64,000 nucleotides of DNA from Dyadobacter jejuensis (GTDB taxonomy: Bacteria; Bacteroidota; Bacteroidia; Cytophagales; Spirosomataceae). Shown piece by piece: positions 19,395 to 29,117 of the stretch (positions are counted from its first letter, which is position 1; each line of letters begins with the position of its first letter). A program made the translations under genes and the position numbers. The notes beneath the pieces were generated by a model. The model worked only from the letters and a program-made list of their open reading frames with translations. It had not been told where the DNA came from and did no database searches. The stretch is taken from assembly GCF_003149085.1 (NCBI RefSeq), contig NZ_QGDT01000004.1, positions 372,001-436,000 on the forward strand, in the 5' to 3' direction.

Positions 19395-19826
19395 CTAGGC
19401 ATTTTTTGAAGATTCATCTTGGCAATGTACCGCAAGCCAAAATTTGCATATGGCACGCAACATACTCTTCAGTCCTTCGAAACTCGACGGTTTGACCAAA
19501 TAGGAATTAGCACCAAACTCATAGGCCGAATAGATATCGTCGGGAGCGTTGGAAGTGCTGAAAATGATGATCGGGATATCATCCCAGACTTTTTTGGTCC
19601 TAAGTAGTTTTAATACCTCTCTGCCGTCCCTTTTAGGCATATTAAGATCTAGAAGTAAAAGGGCAGGGTATTGGTCAGGCTCTATTTCTAGCAAATACTC
19701 TAAAAGGTTTTCACCATCTTCAAAAAAAACCAGCGGATTTTTTATTTGAATGTCTTCTAAGGCAGCCTGGACTAAAAATCGATCGTCGGCATCGTCATCT
19801 GCCATTAAAATCTGCCTCTCGTTCAT
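19395..19826 (-). CDS. Single-domain response regulator (receiver only)
   Basis: 143 residues comprising one CheY-like receiver: the acidic cluster 'MADDDADD', the phosphoacceptor Asp in 'LLLDLNMPKRDG', the switch Ser/Thr in 'IIFSTSNAPDD' and the conserved Lys in 'LVKPSSF'. The 'STSNAPDDI' and length are those of the Rcp1-like receivers that are common partners of phytochrome- or PAS-type kinases in Bacteroidota. With no output domain it would act by phosphotransfer or protein contact. It is transcribed away from the rpoN/kinase block. Confidence 0.92.
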   Translation of the reverse strand: MNERQILMADDDADDRFLVQAALEDIQIKNPLVFFEDGENLLEYLLEIEPDQYPALLLLDLNMPKRDGREVLKLLRTKKVWDDIPIIIFSTSNAPDDIYSAYEFGANSYLVKPSSFEGLKSMLRAICKFWLAVHCQDESSKNA

Positions 19827-20537
19827 ATGGTGATTTACTAAACTGTTAATAAATGAAGGTGTCCTGCGGCTTTGTCGCCAACAAATATATGCATTTTTAA
19901 TGCTTTTCGGGATTTCTGTTGTAACTCATCTTTGTACTTGTACCGATTCGCAAGGTACCCTTATGTGGCATCAAGCCGTTAAATCGATTCGATTTCGAAG
20001 AAGTGGAGTGAGTAGGACAGGGCCTGACAGGTTGACCTTCGGAAGCGGGTGCCGGACGGGTGGCAAGTATTTTGTTATATACGCTAATAATATCGAAAAG
20101 CCACGTTAGGTCATAGAGTTCCTTCTAAGCGCTTGTACTGGGCAATCGATATTAGTACATTATTTTGTAAAAATGGCAGAGCATTGGTGGTTGTCGATTT
20201 TATATAGTTCCATCCCAGTACACTGCCTGTCTGTTAGACAGATATATGGGGTTAAGGCCCAGCACGACCGATCATGATCCTGTCTTAAATGATATAACTA
20301 GGAAAGAATGGTTGGGTAAAATGGAGCATTTTAGAGAAGGCAACAAACTGCGCACGCTGTAGATAATTTTTCCCACTTTAGGATATTTATATGGGGCATG
20401 ATTAAGTTGATAAAGCAAAGTGTTGTAAATTTAGAGAAGATAAAGCCCAGTAATAGGCGAGGACGACAGCCTTGCGGATCAGGTAAGCCAAATGGGCAGC
20501 ATTAAAATAGATTAATACAAAATTTTATAATTGTTTT
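19827..20537. other. 711-bp gene-free stretch upstream of rpoN
   Basis: No open frame here has family resemblance; the longest plus-strand frame (19900-20109) has no recognisable features. A small perfect hairpin CTGTCT / AGACAG with a three-base loop lies at 20227-20241. I see no tRNA, RNase P, tmRNA or SRP RNA motifs. The length is exceptional in this otherwise compact window. Confidence 0.6.
19882..19889 (-). promoter_or_regulatory. Candidate -7 element for the receiver gene
   Basis: The minus strand reads TATATTTG, a match to TAnnTTTG, about 55 bases before the start codon. The -33 partner is not evident. Confidence 0.3.
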
Positions 20538-21974
20538 ATGCAAAGACAGACACAGACGCAAAAACAAACGCTAAAGTACTCCCCGCTTCAAATTCAAATG
20601 TTGAATTTGCTACACCTCACTACCATGGAGCTGGAGCAGAGAATTAAGGAAGAAATAGAAGAAAACCCAATTCTGGAAGAGGGTAAGGAAGAGAATACCA
20701 AAGAAGAGCCCACCGACGACTTCGAGATAGAAGCCACCGGTGGCGAAGAAGTTTCCGTGCAGGATTATTACGATTGGGATGAGTTCCGGGACGATGATAT
20801 ACCAGACTATAAAACGTATGCCAACAACCAATCGGCAGATAATGAGCTCTATACCAGGCCTATGGTGGAGTATATTTCTTTCAGAGATGACCTGAAGCAG
20901 CAGGTCCATTTCCTTAAACTCGACGATCGTCAACAGCTCATTGCCGACTTTTTACTAGACTCCCTCGATGAGGATGGCTTCTTGCGACGAGGCTGCGATG
21001 TGATCGCCGACGATATATCATTCGCCAATAGTATGTTTATCGATACCGAAGAAGTGGAGTCGATGCTGAAGGTGATTCAGCAGCTCGACCCTGCCGGAAT
21101 AGCCGCTAGCGACTTACGCGAATGCCTCCTGCTTCAGCTATCGAGAATTGAGAATCATGATGAGGCTTGGAAGTATGCCTATCAAATTCTAAAAGACACT
21201 TTTGATGAACTTGGGTCTAGGAATTATGATAAAATAATGAGAGTGCATTCCATCGATGAAGATACCCTCAAACAAGCCCTGCACGTCATTACGACCCTCA
21301 ATCCCAAACCGGCCTCTGGACTAAGGAACGATTCTTTGGTGAATGAGAGTATCAAGCCCGATTTTATGCTTTGGTATGGCGATAATGACGAGATAGAGGT
21401 ACAACTTACCTGGGGCAACAGTCCAGCGTTAAGACTGAATAAGGTCTTTACTGAAATGCCTGCTGAGCAACGTGACAAAGCCACCAACCAGTTTATTAAG
21501 AATAAAATGAACTCGGCCAAATGGTTTATTGATGCCATAAAGCAGCGAGAAAATACGATGCTAAGTACCTTGAAGGCCATAGTCAAGCTACAGTTCGAGT
21601 ATTTCCAGACAGGTGACGTTAAGAAATTAAGACCTATGATTCTTAAAGATGTGGCCGAAATCATAAATATGGACATATCGACTGTGTCCCGAGTGACCAC
21701 TAATAAGTATGTTCAGACGCCATTTGGCATCGTTTTACTCAAGGATTTGTTTACCGAAGGGGTTACTAATGAAGACGGAACGGAAGTTTCGAATAGAGAG
21801 ATTCAGGAGGCGATTCGCGAGATAGTGGAAACAGAAGATAAACGTCATCCCTATAACGACCAGCAGATAACAGACATGCTAGCAGAAAAGAGCTATTCCG
21901 TGGCCCGTAGAACCGTGGCCAAATATAGGGAACAGCTCAATATACCAACGGCCCGTTTGAGGGTTACCATTTAA
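20538..21974 (+). CDS. rpoN: RNA polymerase sigma-54 factor
   Basis: 478 residues with the three RpoN regions: the Gln/Leu-rich activator-interaction region at the N-terminus ('QIQMLNLLHLTTMELEQ'), an acidic linker (residues 50-95), the core-binding and HTH region ('MDISTVSRVTTNKYVQTPFG') and the C-terminal RpoN box, here 'ARRTVAKYREQLNIP'. It directs RNA polymerase to -24/-12 promoters that need an AAA+ activator, and one is encoded 27 bp downstream. The two are probably one transcription unit. Confidence 0.97.
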   Translation: MQRQTQTQKQTLKYSPLQIQMLNLLHLTTMELEQRIKEEIEENPILEEGKEENTKEEPTDDFEIEATGGEEVSVQDYYDWDEFRDDDIPDYKTYANNQSADNELYTRPMVEYISFRDDLKQQVHFLKLDDRQQLIADFLLDSLDEDGFLRRGCDVIADDISFANSMFIDTEEVESMLKVIQQLDPAGIAASDLRECLLLQLSRIENHDEAWKYAYQILKDTFDELGSRNYDKIMRVHSIDEDTLKQALHVITTLNPKPASGLRNDSLVNESIKPDFMLWYGDNDEIEVQLTWGNSPALRLNKVFTEMPAEQRDKATNQFIKNKMNSAKWFIDAIKQRENTMLSTLKAIVKLQFEYFQTGDVKKLRPMILKDVAEIINMDISTVSRVTTNKYVQTPFGIVLLKDLFTEGVTNEDGTEVSNREIQEAIREIVETEDKRHPYNDQQITDMLAEKSYSVARRTVAKYREQLNIPTARLRVTI

Positions 21975-22001
21975 CCATACCATATACTTTACTTAACATT
22001 T

Positions 22002-23477
22002 ATGAAAAAAATAGTTGTAGTAGATGACGAACCAGATATTTGTTTCTTATTGAAGCGGTTTCTGTCCAAAAATAATTTTTTGGTCGAAACGGCACATAAC
22101 GGTAAGGATGGCTTGGCCTTAATTGAAAAAGTATCACCGGACCTGGTCATGACCGATTTTCGACTTGGCGACATTACGGGTACCGAGCTATTGACAAGCA
22201 TCAAAAGTAAGAACCCTCGAATGCCGGTTTTGGTCATTACTGGCTACTCCGATATCAAAATCGCAGTCAATGTAATGAAACTAGGGGCCTACGATTATAT
22301 CACTAAACCCTTGTTTCCCGATGAGATACTCGTGACCGTCAACAAAGCCTTAGAAGATGTAGGCCAAAGCCACCAGCAAGAGTTTACAGATGAGCCGTCG
22401 GAACCTTCTCCTACCAATAAGCCGTCGGGTAGGACTACCCGTAAAATGTCGGCCCGGACTAAGCCTGGCTATATCATGGGTGAGAGTGCCGTTTCCGATA
22501 ACCTTTTCAAACAGGTCGATCTGGTGGCGCCCACCAACTTTAGCGTTATTATTTATGGGGAAAGTGGCTCGGGTAAAGAAGCCATTGCTCACGAAATCCA
22601 TAACCGATCGAAACGAAAAGATATGCCTTTCGTGGCTATGGACTGTGGGGCTATTTCTAAGGACCTGGCAGGCAGTGAGCTCTTTGGTCATGAAAAAGGG
22701 GCCTTTACAGGGGCACTTCAAACCAAAGTAGGGCATTTCGAGTTGGCCAATGGCGGAACGCTATTTTTGGATGAGGTATCCAATCTATCTTACGACATTC
22801 AGGTTGCCTTGCTACGCGTGGTGCAAGAAAGAAAAATGAGGAGAATAGGAGGGTCAAAAGAGATAGATCTCGATGTTCGTATTATCGTGGCCAGTAACGA
22901 ACGCCTGCTCGATGCCGCCCGAAATGGTAAGTTTAGGGAAGACCTATACTATCGGTTCAACGAATTCACGATTGAGGTTCCAGCCCTACGAAATCGCAAG
23001 GACGATTTGATCCTATTTGCGGAGGGTTTCCTAAAGGCTACTAACAAGGAGCTCGATAAAAATATCCAAGGGTTCTCCAAGGAGGTCATTCAGGACTTTA
23101 TGAACTATACCTGGCCAGGTAACCTTCGCGAATTACGAAACGTTATCAAGAGAGCTACGTTGTTGTCGGACGGGGAGTTGATAGAAGAAAAAAGCCTTCC
23201 CTTCGAAATTGTAAACTTTAAGAAAATACAGGTTTTAGAGGACGATGTGGTATCCATATCCTCCAGCACTGCTACCACCGAAACACTACCACAAGATGAC
23301 TATGGAGTGGATGCAGCGGACTCCAAGCCAAGCCTAAAAACGGTGGCTAGTGAGGCCGAATATGATATGATTATGCAAGTGTTACGAGACGTAAATTTCA
23401 ATAAAAGTAAGGCAGCCCGTTTACTCAATATTGATAGAAAGACCTTGTACAATAAAATGAAACAGTTCGATATCTGA
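22002..23477 (+). CDS. NtrC-type sigma-54-dependent response regulator
   Basis: 491 residues: receiver (1-120; phosphoacceptor D52, Lys102), linker, AAA+ domain (Walker A GESGSGKE 186-193, GAFTGA loop 233-238, Walker B LFLDE 254-258) and a Fis-type HTH at the C-terminus ('NKSKAARLLNIDRKTLYNKM'). The intact GAFTGA loop means it can contact sigma-54 and drive open-complex formation when phosphorylated. It is encoded directly after rpoN and before two histidine kinases that are plausible phosphodonors. Its target genes cannot be seen from this window. Confidence 0.95.
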   Translation: MKKIVVVDDEPDICFLLKRFLSKNNFLVETAHNGKDGLALIEKVSPDLVMTDFRLGDITGTELLTSIKSKNPRMPVLVITGYSDIKIAVNVMKLGAYDYITKPLFPDEILVTVNKALEDVGQSHQQEFTDEPSEPSPTNKPSGRTTRKMSARTKPGYIMGESAVSDNLFKQVDLVAPTNFSVIIYGESGSGKEAIAHEIHNRSKRKDMPFVAMDCGAISKDLAGSELFGHEKGAFTGALQTKVGHFELANGGTLFLDEVSNLSYDIQVALLRVVQERKMRRIGGSKEIDLDVRIIVASNERLLDAARNGKFREDLYYRFNEFTIEVPALRNRKDDLILFAEGFLKATNKELDKNIQGFSKEVIQDFMNYTWPGNLRELRNVIKRATLLSDGELIEEKSLPFEIVNFKKIQVLEDDVVSISSSTATTETLPQDDYGVDAADSKPSLKTVASEAEYDMIMQVLRDVNFNKSKAARLLNIDRKTLYNKMKQFDI

Positions 23478-23529
23478 TCAAGATTGGATAGGACAGTCCA
23501 TTATTTTTAATGCATAAATTAGGAACGAT

Positions 23530-25005
23530 TTGAACGATACTTTTGACCCCATATTATTGCTTGAGACGATCGACGTGGCCAATCAAGGGTTGGTGGTGTT
23601 TCAAAAGTCGGCCGATGCCTTGGCATGGGAATGTGTGTATGCCAACAAAGCCGCAGAGCGGATTTGGGGGATAGAATCCTTAAAAGGCTTGTCGGCTAAG
23701 CTACTATGCCCACCATCCTACTTAGAACGGGAATGGACCACGGACGAACTCTTTACCTTTGACTTCCCGTCATCAGGACTCAGAGGAGGGCTCTCCAAGC
23801 CCGAGTTAATAGGAGGCAGACTCGTGGTGTGGATTAAAAAAATCGAGGTAACCCCGCAGTCAAAGCTGGCGGATAGTGCCTGGAAAGGAGTATGGTCTTT
23901 GGCAGAGGAAACCATGCAGTTTGGAGGCTGGTTGTGGGATTTTGAAACGGATCAGATGGTCTGGAGCGATGGCCTTTATCAATTGCTAGGTTATCAATCC
24001 GACTTTTTACCGGCAGATCGTTCGTTTTTTATGAGTCATATCCATCCCGACGATAGAGACATAGTAGAGCGCCTATTAGTAGCGCTACCCAGTTATGATG
24101 CCGACTATATGTTAGAGTTTAGGGTGTTGGGGGTGGATGGGCAGGAGCGGTACCTCTATCTGAAAGGGTATACCAATACCGATGAGCATACCGGAAACCG
24201 GGTGTCCACGGCGACCATTTTCAATGTTTCAACTTTAAGGGAGATCCAGGGTGAACTCGAGCGGAAGGTGGCCGATCTTAACCATTCCAATGCGGACTTG
24301 GAGCAGTTTGCTTATGTGGCCTCTCACGATTTGCAGGAGCCCCTCAGGAAAATCGTGTCCTTTGGAGAACGGCTCAGTGCTTCATCGCAAGAGGAAAGTG
24401 ACAGAGAAAAGATTTTCTATCTGGACAGAATATTGAACGCCACCAGGCGAATGCAACAAATGATCAATAATTTGTTGGAATTCTCGCGCGTATCTAGTGC
24501 TGCCGATGCCTATCAAAGTACCGACCTGAACGAAATCGTTAAGCACACCCTGAACGATTTGGAACTTTTGATCCAAGAGAAAAATGCCAAGGTTGAGATA
24601 GAACCCTTACCGACTATTGAGGCAATTCCCACACAGATGTCCCAACTATTTATTAATCTGATTAATAATGGTTTAAAGTTTTCTAAGACCGAGGTACCTG
24701 TCCACATTAAGATAGCTTGCTCCAAGCTGCCTGAATTGGGTAGTAGTGAGGGGAAATTATTGAAGGGAATCACTTACTACAAAATTGTGGTGGAAGATAA
24801 TGGTATAGGCTTTGACAATAATCATGCAGAAAAAATATTTACGATTTTTAAACGGCTAAGAGGCCGTTCTGAATTTGAAGGATCCGGAATAGGGCTATCG
24901 GTTTGTAAGAAAGTGGTGGAGAGACATCATGGGACGATTTCGGCCCAGGGGGTGCCCAACCAAGGAGCGACCTTCGAGGTGATATTACCAAACCGACAAG
25001 CCTAA
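23530..25005 (+). CDS. PAS-domain sensor histidine kinase, soluble
   Basis: 491 residues from TTG 23530, the only start available after an in-frame stop 15 bases earlier. Residues about 15-110 look like a weak PAS-like domain, residues 125-235 a PAS_3-type domain ('LLGYQSDFLPADRSFF', 'IHPDDRD'), then a coiled coil, the H-box with H266 in 'AYVASHDLQEPLRK', and the HATPase with an N-box in 'LFINLINNGLKFSK', 'VEDNGIGFD' and 'GSGIGLSVCKKVVERH'. No membrane segment is visible, so it senses an internal signal. This kinase subtype resembles bacteriophytochrome-like HWE/PAS kinases that pair with receiver-only proteins. Confidence 0.93.
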   Translation: MNDTFDPILLLETIDVANQGLVVFQKSADALAWECVYANKAAERIWGIESLKGLSAKLLCPPSYLEREWTTDELFTFDFPSSGLRGGLSKPELIGGRLVVWIKKIEVTPQSKLADSAWKGVWSLAEETMQFGGWLWDFETDQMVWSDGLYQLLGYQSDFLPADRSFFMSHIHPDDRDIVERLLVALPSYDADYMLEFRVLGVDGQERYLYLKGYTNTDEHTGNRVSTATIFNVSTLREIQGELERKVADLNHSNADLEQFAYVASHDLQEPLRKIVSFGERLSASSQEESDREKIFYLDRILNATRRMQQMINNLLEFSRVSSAADAYQSTDLNEIVKHTLNDLELLIQEKNAKVEIEPLPTIEAIPTQMSQLFINLINNGLKFSKTEVPVHIKIACSKLPELGSSEGKLLKGITYYKIVVEDNGIGFDNNHAEKIFTIFKRLRGRSEFEGSGIGLSVCKKVVERHHGTISAQGVPNQGATFEVILPNRQA

Positions 25006-25106
25006 GTCTATTCACCCAAGTGGTGGATCAGGTGCGTGCTGGTTCCTACATATTCTATAGTGCACCGAAGTGGATTAATTCATTGTTTTAAGTACCCCAT
25101 TACAGC

Positions 25107-26531
25107 ATGGCCCCAATCATAAATATACTCTTGGTCGACGACGACGAAGATGATTACTATCTGACGAGCGAATATCTGAAGGCCCTAAAACATTGGGAAT
25201 TTAATATTACCTGGTGTGAAACCTACCAGCAAGCCGAGAAACATCTGGACGAAACGGCTTATGATATCTATCTATTCGACTATCTATTGGGCGAATATAC
25301 GGGTATCGATCTGATCAACCATGCCCAATTAATTGGTTGCGAGCAACCCATCATTTTGCTCACCGGGCGGGGTGATACCCAGGTGGCCGTGGAAGCACTG
25401 CGGCTCGGTGCTGCCGATTTTTTGGTAAAAAGCGAACTGGATGCTGAAAAATTAGAGAGATGTATCCGCTATGCCTTAGAACGTACTGCGGTACTCTCAG
25501 CACTTCGACTCAGCGAACGACGCTACCGTAGGATTTTTGAAGAATCCAATGATTTCCTCTTCTTAACGGATCTGCAAGGGAATATTACGGACTGTAATCC
25601 GGCAGCGTCCACCCTAACGGGCATGAAGGGGGATATACTACGTACCAAAAATATTCGAGATCTGATTGCCGATGAGCAATTTGAGGACATCTGGACGCAA
25701 ATCCCTCATGGATTTGTAGAAGATAGGGAAGTAGTACTGCATGCAGACAGCGAGACCGAAAAAAAAATCTGCCTGTTTTCTGCCTCTTTGGAGGCAAATG
25801 GTAGTCAACCTTATATACAAGGCCGGCTACATGACCTTACCGCCCGTAAGCAGATGGAAAGGGAGAAGCTGTTTGTCGAAAAAATGGCGCTAACGGGTCG
25901 ACTGGTGCGAATGCTTGCCCATGAGGTGCGTAATCCGCTCACCAATGTAAACCTATCGGCCGAGCAGCTCGAAATGGAATTGGAAGACGAAGACCAGAAA
26001 TTTTATACTCAGATCATCAAGCGCAATTGTACGCGTATCAATGACCTGATCAGCCAGTTGTTGCAGCCTAGCAACATGATGGATATCAATTTGGAGCCTC
26101 ATTCGGTACATCAAATATTGGAAGAAGCCCTCTCTGCCGCTCACGACCGCATGACACTCAAGCGAATCTCCATTGAAAACAACTTCCATAAGCGTGATAT
26201 AATCCTTCCCGTCGATAAGATCTCGTTACAAATGGCTTTCCTTAATTTGATTACCAATGCAGTAGAAGCCATGGAAGAAGGAAAAGGATTACTCAAAATT
26301 CAGACTAGCTATCAAAATGGGAGCATTCAAGTGTTATTCACTGATAATGGCTCGGGGATCGATGAAGAGAATTTAGACAAAATATTCGAGCCATATTTTA
26401 CCAAGAAAAAAAATGGAATGGGAATAGGCTTGGCTACCACCATGAATATCGTTCATGCGCATCGGGGACGGTTAGATGTCCGCTCCAAGCTAGGAGTTGG
26501 TACTACTTTTGTAATTAGTTTCGATGCCTAA
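25107..26531 (+). CDS. Hybrid receiver-PAS-histidine kinase
   Basis: 474 residues in reversed hybrid order: an N-terminal receiver (acidic 'VDDDEDD', phosphoacceptor D58, Lys108), a PAS domain (about 135-245), HisKA with H272 in 'MLAHEVRNPL', and HATPase ('FLNLITNAVEAM', 'DNGSGID', 'NGMGIGLATTMNIV'). No membrane helices. The receiver ahead of the kinase suggests it is an intermediate node whose activity is set by another kinase; the upstream PAS kinase is the nearest candidate. Likely co-transcribed in the rpoN block despite a 101-bp gap. Confidence 0.93.
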   Translation: MAPIINILLVDDDEDDYYLTSEYLKALKHWEFNITWCETYQQAEKHLDETAYDIYLFDYLLGEYTGIDLINHAQLIGCEQPIILLTGRGDTQVAVEALRLGAADFLVKSELDAEKLERCIRYALERTAVLSALRLSERRYRRIFEESNDFLFLTDLQGNITDCNPAASTLTGMKGDILRTKNIRDLIADEQFEDIWTQIPHGFVEDREVVLHADSETEKKICLFSASLEANGSQPYIQGRLHDLTARKQMEREKLFVEKMALTGRLVRMLAHEVRNPLTNVNLSAEQLEMELEDEDQKFYTQIIKRNCTRINDLISQLLQPSNMMDINLEPHSVHQILEEALSAAHDRMTLKRISIENNFHKRDIILPVDKISLQMAFLNLITNAVEAMEEGKGLLKIQTSYQNGSIQVLFTDNGSGIDEENLDKIFEPYFTKKKNGMGIGLATTMNIVHAHRGRLDVRSKLGVGTTFVISFDA

Positions 26532-26666
26532 TGAGATAAATTTAAGATAATTTGTTTATATTATTTGCTTTGAATGCCAGATGTGCAAATGCCTTCTTGG
26601 GGCCCATAGGTCACTTTGATGCTTCCAAGCTTTGGTAGCTGAATACCTTTTATACTTACACTTATT

Positions 26667-27590
26667 ATGAACAAACTATTCCTTTCTATCTTAGATTTAC
26701 AATCGGCTATTGATTTAGTTGAAAAAAAGATTAACACTTGGTTCAATGGATTAGTCAAAATGATGCCTAATCTGTTCTTGTCAGCTATAATTTTGGTTTT
26801 AGGTTTTTTAGTCGCTAAATGGCTAAAAAAAATGACCGAATCTCTATTTCGAAGGATATCCCCGAATCGCTCCTTAGCAGGCCTTTTTTCGTCTATGGTG
26901 CAGGTTTTCTTTATAGGCGTTACCCTCTTTACGGTCCTAAGTGTACTTAACCTGGACAAGGCCGTAACCTCCGTATTGGCAGGGGCTGGTATTGTAGGTT
27001 TGGCACTGGCTTTCGCCTTTCAAGATGTAGCAGCCAACTTTATTTCAGGTGTTTTTATTTCCTTCCGGCGTCCCCTCGTCATCGGTGATATCGTTAAAAT
27101 AGGGGGGTACATGGGTAGGGTTGAAGATGTGAACTTGAGGGACACCATCGTCAAAACATTTCAAGGGCAAATGGTAATAATACCCAACAAAGAAGTTTTA
27201 CAAAACCCTATTGAGAACTATTCCCTGCTGGGTAAGCGGCGAATGGACATTCGTATAGGGGTTTCCTATGGGGAAGATCTGCGTCGTGTTAAAGAAATAA
27301 CCCTGGAGGCCGTAAAAGATATTGAGGGGTTGATGACGCCTACTGATAATACTTTTTTCTATGAAGAGTTTGGAGATAGTTCCATTAATTTTGCCCTTCG
27401 ACTTTGGGTGCGTTCTCCCGAGCAAATGGTCTATTTGCACGTAGGGTCGGAGGCCATCATACGCATTAAGGAAGCCTATGATCTACACGGTATTATGATT
27501 CCTTTCCCTATCCGTACGCTGGATTTTGGTATTAAAGGAGGAACCAAGCTTTCGGAAATGCCTATAGGATTCTCGAAACTAGCCGACTAG
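26667..27590 (+). CDS. MscS family mechanosensitive channel
   Basis: 307 residues, close to the length of E. coli MscS. Three N-terminal helices include 'SAIILVLGFLVAKWLKK'; the pore helix is 'GLALAFAFQDVAANFISG' followed by 'RRPLVIGDIVKIG' and a conserved beta domain with 'NKEVLQNPIENYS'. It should act as an osmotic release valve. It is not closely related in sequence to the homologue at 10609, which has a different pore helix. The following oxygenase gene is separated by 70 bp and has its own candidate -7 box. Confidence 0.93.
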   Translation: MNKLFLSILDLQSAIDLVEKKINTWFNGLVKMMPNLFLSAIILVLGFLVAKWLKKMTESLFRRISPNRSLAGLFSSMVQVFFIGVTLFTVLSVLNLDKAVTSVLAGAGIVGLALAFAFQDVAANFISGVFISFRRPLVIGDIVKIGGYMGRVEDVNLRDTIVKTFQGQMVIIPNKEVLQNPIENYSLLGKRRMDIRIGVSYGEDLRRVKEITLEAVKDIEGLMTPTDNTFFYEEFGDSSINFALRLWVRSPEQMVYLHVGSEAIIRIKEAYDLHGIMIPFPIRTLDFGIKGGTKLSEMPIGFSKLAD

Positions 27591-27622
27591 TAGATTTATG
27601 GTGGGTTCCCAACGCGCAATTT

Positions 27623-27630
27623 TATATTTG
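27623..27630 (+). promoter_or_regulatory. Candidate -7 element for the oxygenase gene
   Basis: TATATTTG, matching TAnnTTTG, 30 bases before the TTG start. No clean TTG lies at the -33 spacing. Confidence 0.35.
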
Positions 27631-27660
27631 GAACATCGGTGACGATGGCTGAAAACCAGG

Positions 27661-28350
27661 TTGAAAATAAAGCGGATTCCGGATGAAATTTCAATTGAAA
27701 TAAAGCATAACTTGCGTCATATTTGGCAGGTCGCCAGATGGTTATTCGTTGATTTATTGCAGTCGAAATTTGAACGTTTAGTCGACAGTTTTCTGGAAGA
27801 AAGAGTCGGCATCGTGGAATCCTTTCTTGACCCTGACTTGGCGTTGAGAATGAAGAACAACCTACTGAATTTGCAGGAGGAAAACCGCCTCCGGGATGCC
27901 GGGGTAGGTAATAATGCCAAGTTAGTTGAAGATAAAAAGCGCCGGAGAGACAAGATATATTGGCTCGACAGGAGCCATCAAAATCAAGATGAGAATGCTT
28001 TTCTGGATTTGGTGGACACCTACATCGAGTTTCTCAACAGGACCTGCTATACCGGTATCGTTGGATACGAATTCCATTATGCGCTGTATCAGCCAGGGGC
28101 ATTTTATAAAAGACACCTCGATCAGTTTAAGGATAATAATACCAGGGCATTTTCGATGATAACCTACCTCAACGAGAGTTGGCAACCGGGCGACGGTGGC
28201 GAACTTTGTGTGTATCATCCTCATACTGAGCAACTCATAACCCCTACCAATGGGAAGTGCGTTTTTTTTAGAAGTTGCGAGCTAGAGCATGAAGTGTTAC
28301 TAAGTCATCAACCGCGCATGAGTATCACAGGCTGGCTTAAAACCCACTAA
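27661..28350 (+). CDS. 2-oxoglutarate/Fe(II)-dependent prolyl-4-hydroxylase-like oxygenase
   Basis: 229 residues from TTG 27661; an in-frame stop lies 21 bases upstream, leaving no ATG alternative that keeps the domain. The double-stranded beta-helix has its metal triad: H152 and D154 in 'KRHLDQF', H210 in 'ELEHEV', with Arg219 to hold 2-oxoglutarate. The domain resembles SM-20/prolyl 4-hydroxylase (P4Hc). It would hydroxylate a protein or small substrate in the cytoplasm; no substrate is suggested by neighbours. No signal peptide is visible. Confidence 0.88.
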   Translation: MKIKRIPDEISIEIKHNLRHIWQVARWLFVDLLQSKFERLVDSFLEERVGIVESFLDPDLALRMKNNLLNLQEENRLRDAGVGNNAKLVEDKKRRRDKIYWLDRSHQNQDENAFLDLVDTYIEFLNRTCYTGIVGYEFHYALYQPGAFYKRHLDQFKDNNTRAFSMITYLNESWQPGDGGELCVYHPHTEQLITPTNGKCVFFRSCELEHEVLLSHQPRMSITGWLKTH

Positions 28351-28362
28351 GCCCGTGACCCA

Positions 28363-28385
28363 CCCGCCGCTGAACTAGCGGTGGG
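28363..28385. terminator. Hairpin between convergent genes
   Basis: CCCGCCGCT / AGCGGTGGG, nine pairs including one G-U, five-base loop. The stop codon of the DUF1684 gene lies inside it. The T-stretch on the plus strand is short (CTTTG), so terminator strength is uncertain. Confidence 0.45.
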
Positions 28386-29007
28386 CTTTGCCATAATTTT
28401 GTTCGCCAGCCAATATAGCTACCGACATATGGTTTTCCTTTGGCGGAATGGGGCAGCTATAGCCCGACTGATACGCGCAATAGGGATTATATGCCTTGTT
28501 GAAATCGAGCACAAAACGGTTATCCTTAATATCCTCCTTTTCTAGGTCTAGGTACCTACCACCTCCATAAGACAGGCCTCCATTAGTTGCATCTTTGAAC
28601 GGCAGAAATAAGTATCCGCCTAGTTTCGGCTTACGTATTAAGGCTAAGCTTTGGTAGACGGTGAGGTTATAGGTTTGTCCTTGAAGCTCAAATTCTAGCC
28701 TTCCATAAGGAATGTAATCCTTTGTGGTACCGGCCGTTGTGGGTATGGACAAAGGGGTGGCTAGTTCGCTAGGGTAAAAAGTCGCCTCTACCCGGAAGGT
28801 ACTGTCGGGTTCGAAGAAATGTATTTTTTTTAAATCTCTTTTCCTGAGCGGGGAGTTTGAGTCGGTAAGAAAGGCTTTCAGATAGGCCTGCCGGTGGGTC
28901 TCAATCTGCTTCTGGAAGTCTTGTCCCATCGCAGCGGCAGAAACAAAAAGTGCAATGATGAGGATCAATCCCGGGATTTTCTTATAGGAAAGGAGTTTAG
29001 CGGTCAT
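28375..29007 (-). CDS. DUF1684 family secreted protein
   Basis: 210 residues with a signal peptide ('ILIIALFVSAAAMGQ'). The family's hallmarks are at the C-terminus: 'YNPYCAYQSGYSCPIPP' followed by 'AILAGE', with preceding 'GGGRYLDL' and 'FNKAYNPYC'. The fold is a small beta domain known from several Bacteroidota and actinobacterial genomes; no function has been established that I know of. It is transcribed alone, ahead of a collagen-like lipoprotein on the same strand but 110 bp apart. Confidence 0.85.
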   Translation of the reverse strand: MTAKLLSYKKIPGLILIIALFVSAAAMGQDFQKQIETHRQAYLKAFLTDSNSPLRKRDLKKIHFFEPDSTFRVEATFYPSELATPLSIPTTAGTTKDYIPYGRLEFELQGQTYNLTVYQSLALIRKPKLGGYLFLPFKDATNGGLSYGGGRYLDLEKEDIKDNRFVLDFNKAYNPYCAYQSGYSCPIPPKENHMSVAILAGEQNYGKAHR

Positions 29008-29117
29008 TCTTATGGGGTTTGGGCCAGTTGTAATTTACTCTTCAAAGCAAAAAACTACGGGTTCAGAGTCGAATCAGCAGTTTTTTGCTATGAAATCAGC
29101 GATAGGCTACTTCAGAA

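Noticed and set aside
19900..20109. 69-residue plus-strand frame upstream of rpoN
   Set aside because: No start-site support, no family resemblance and ordinary composition for random DNA.
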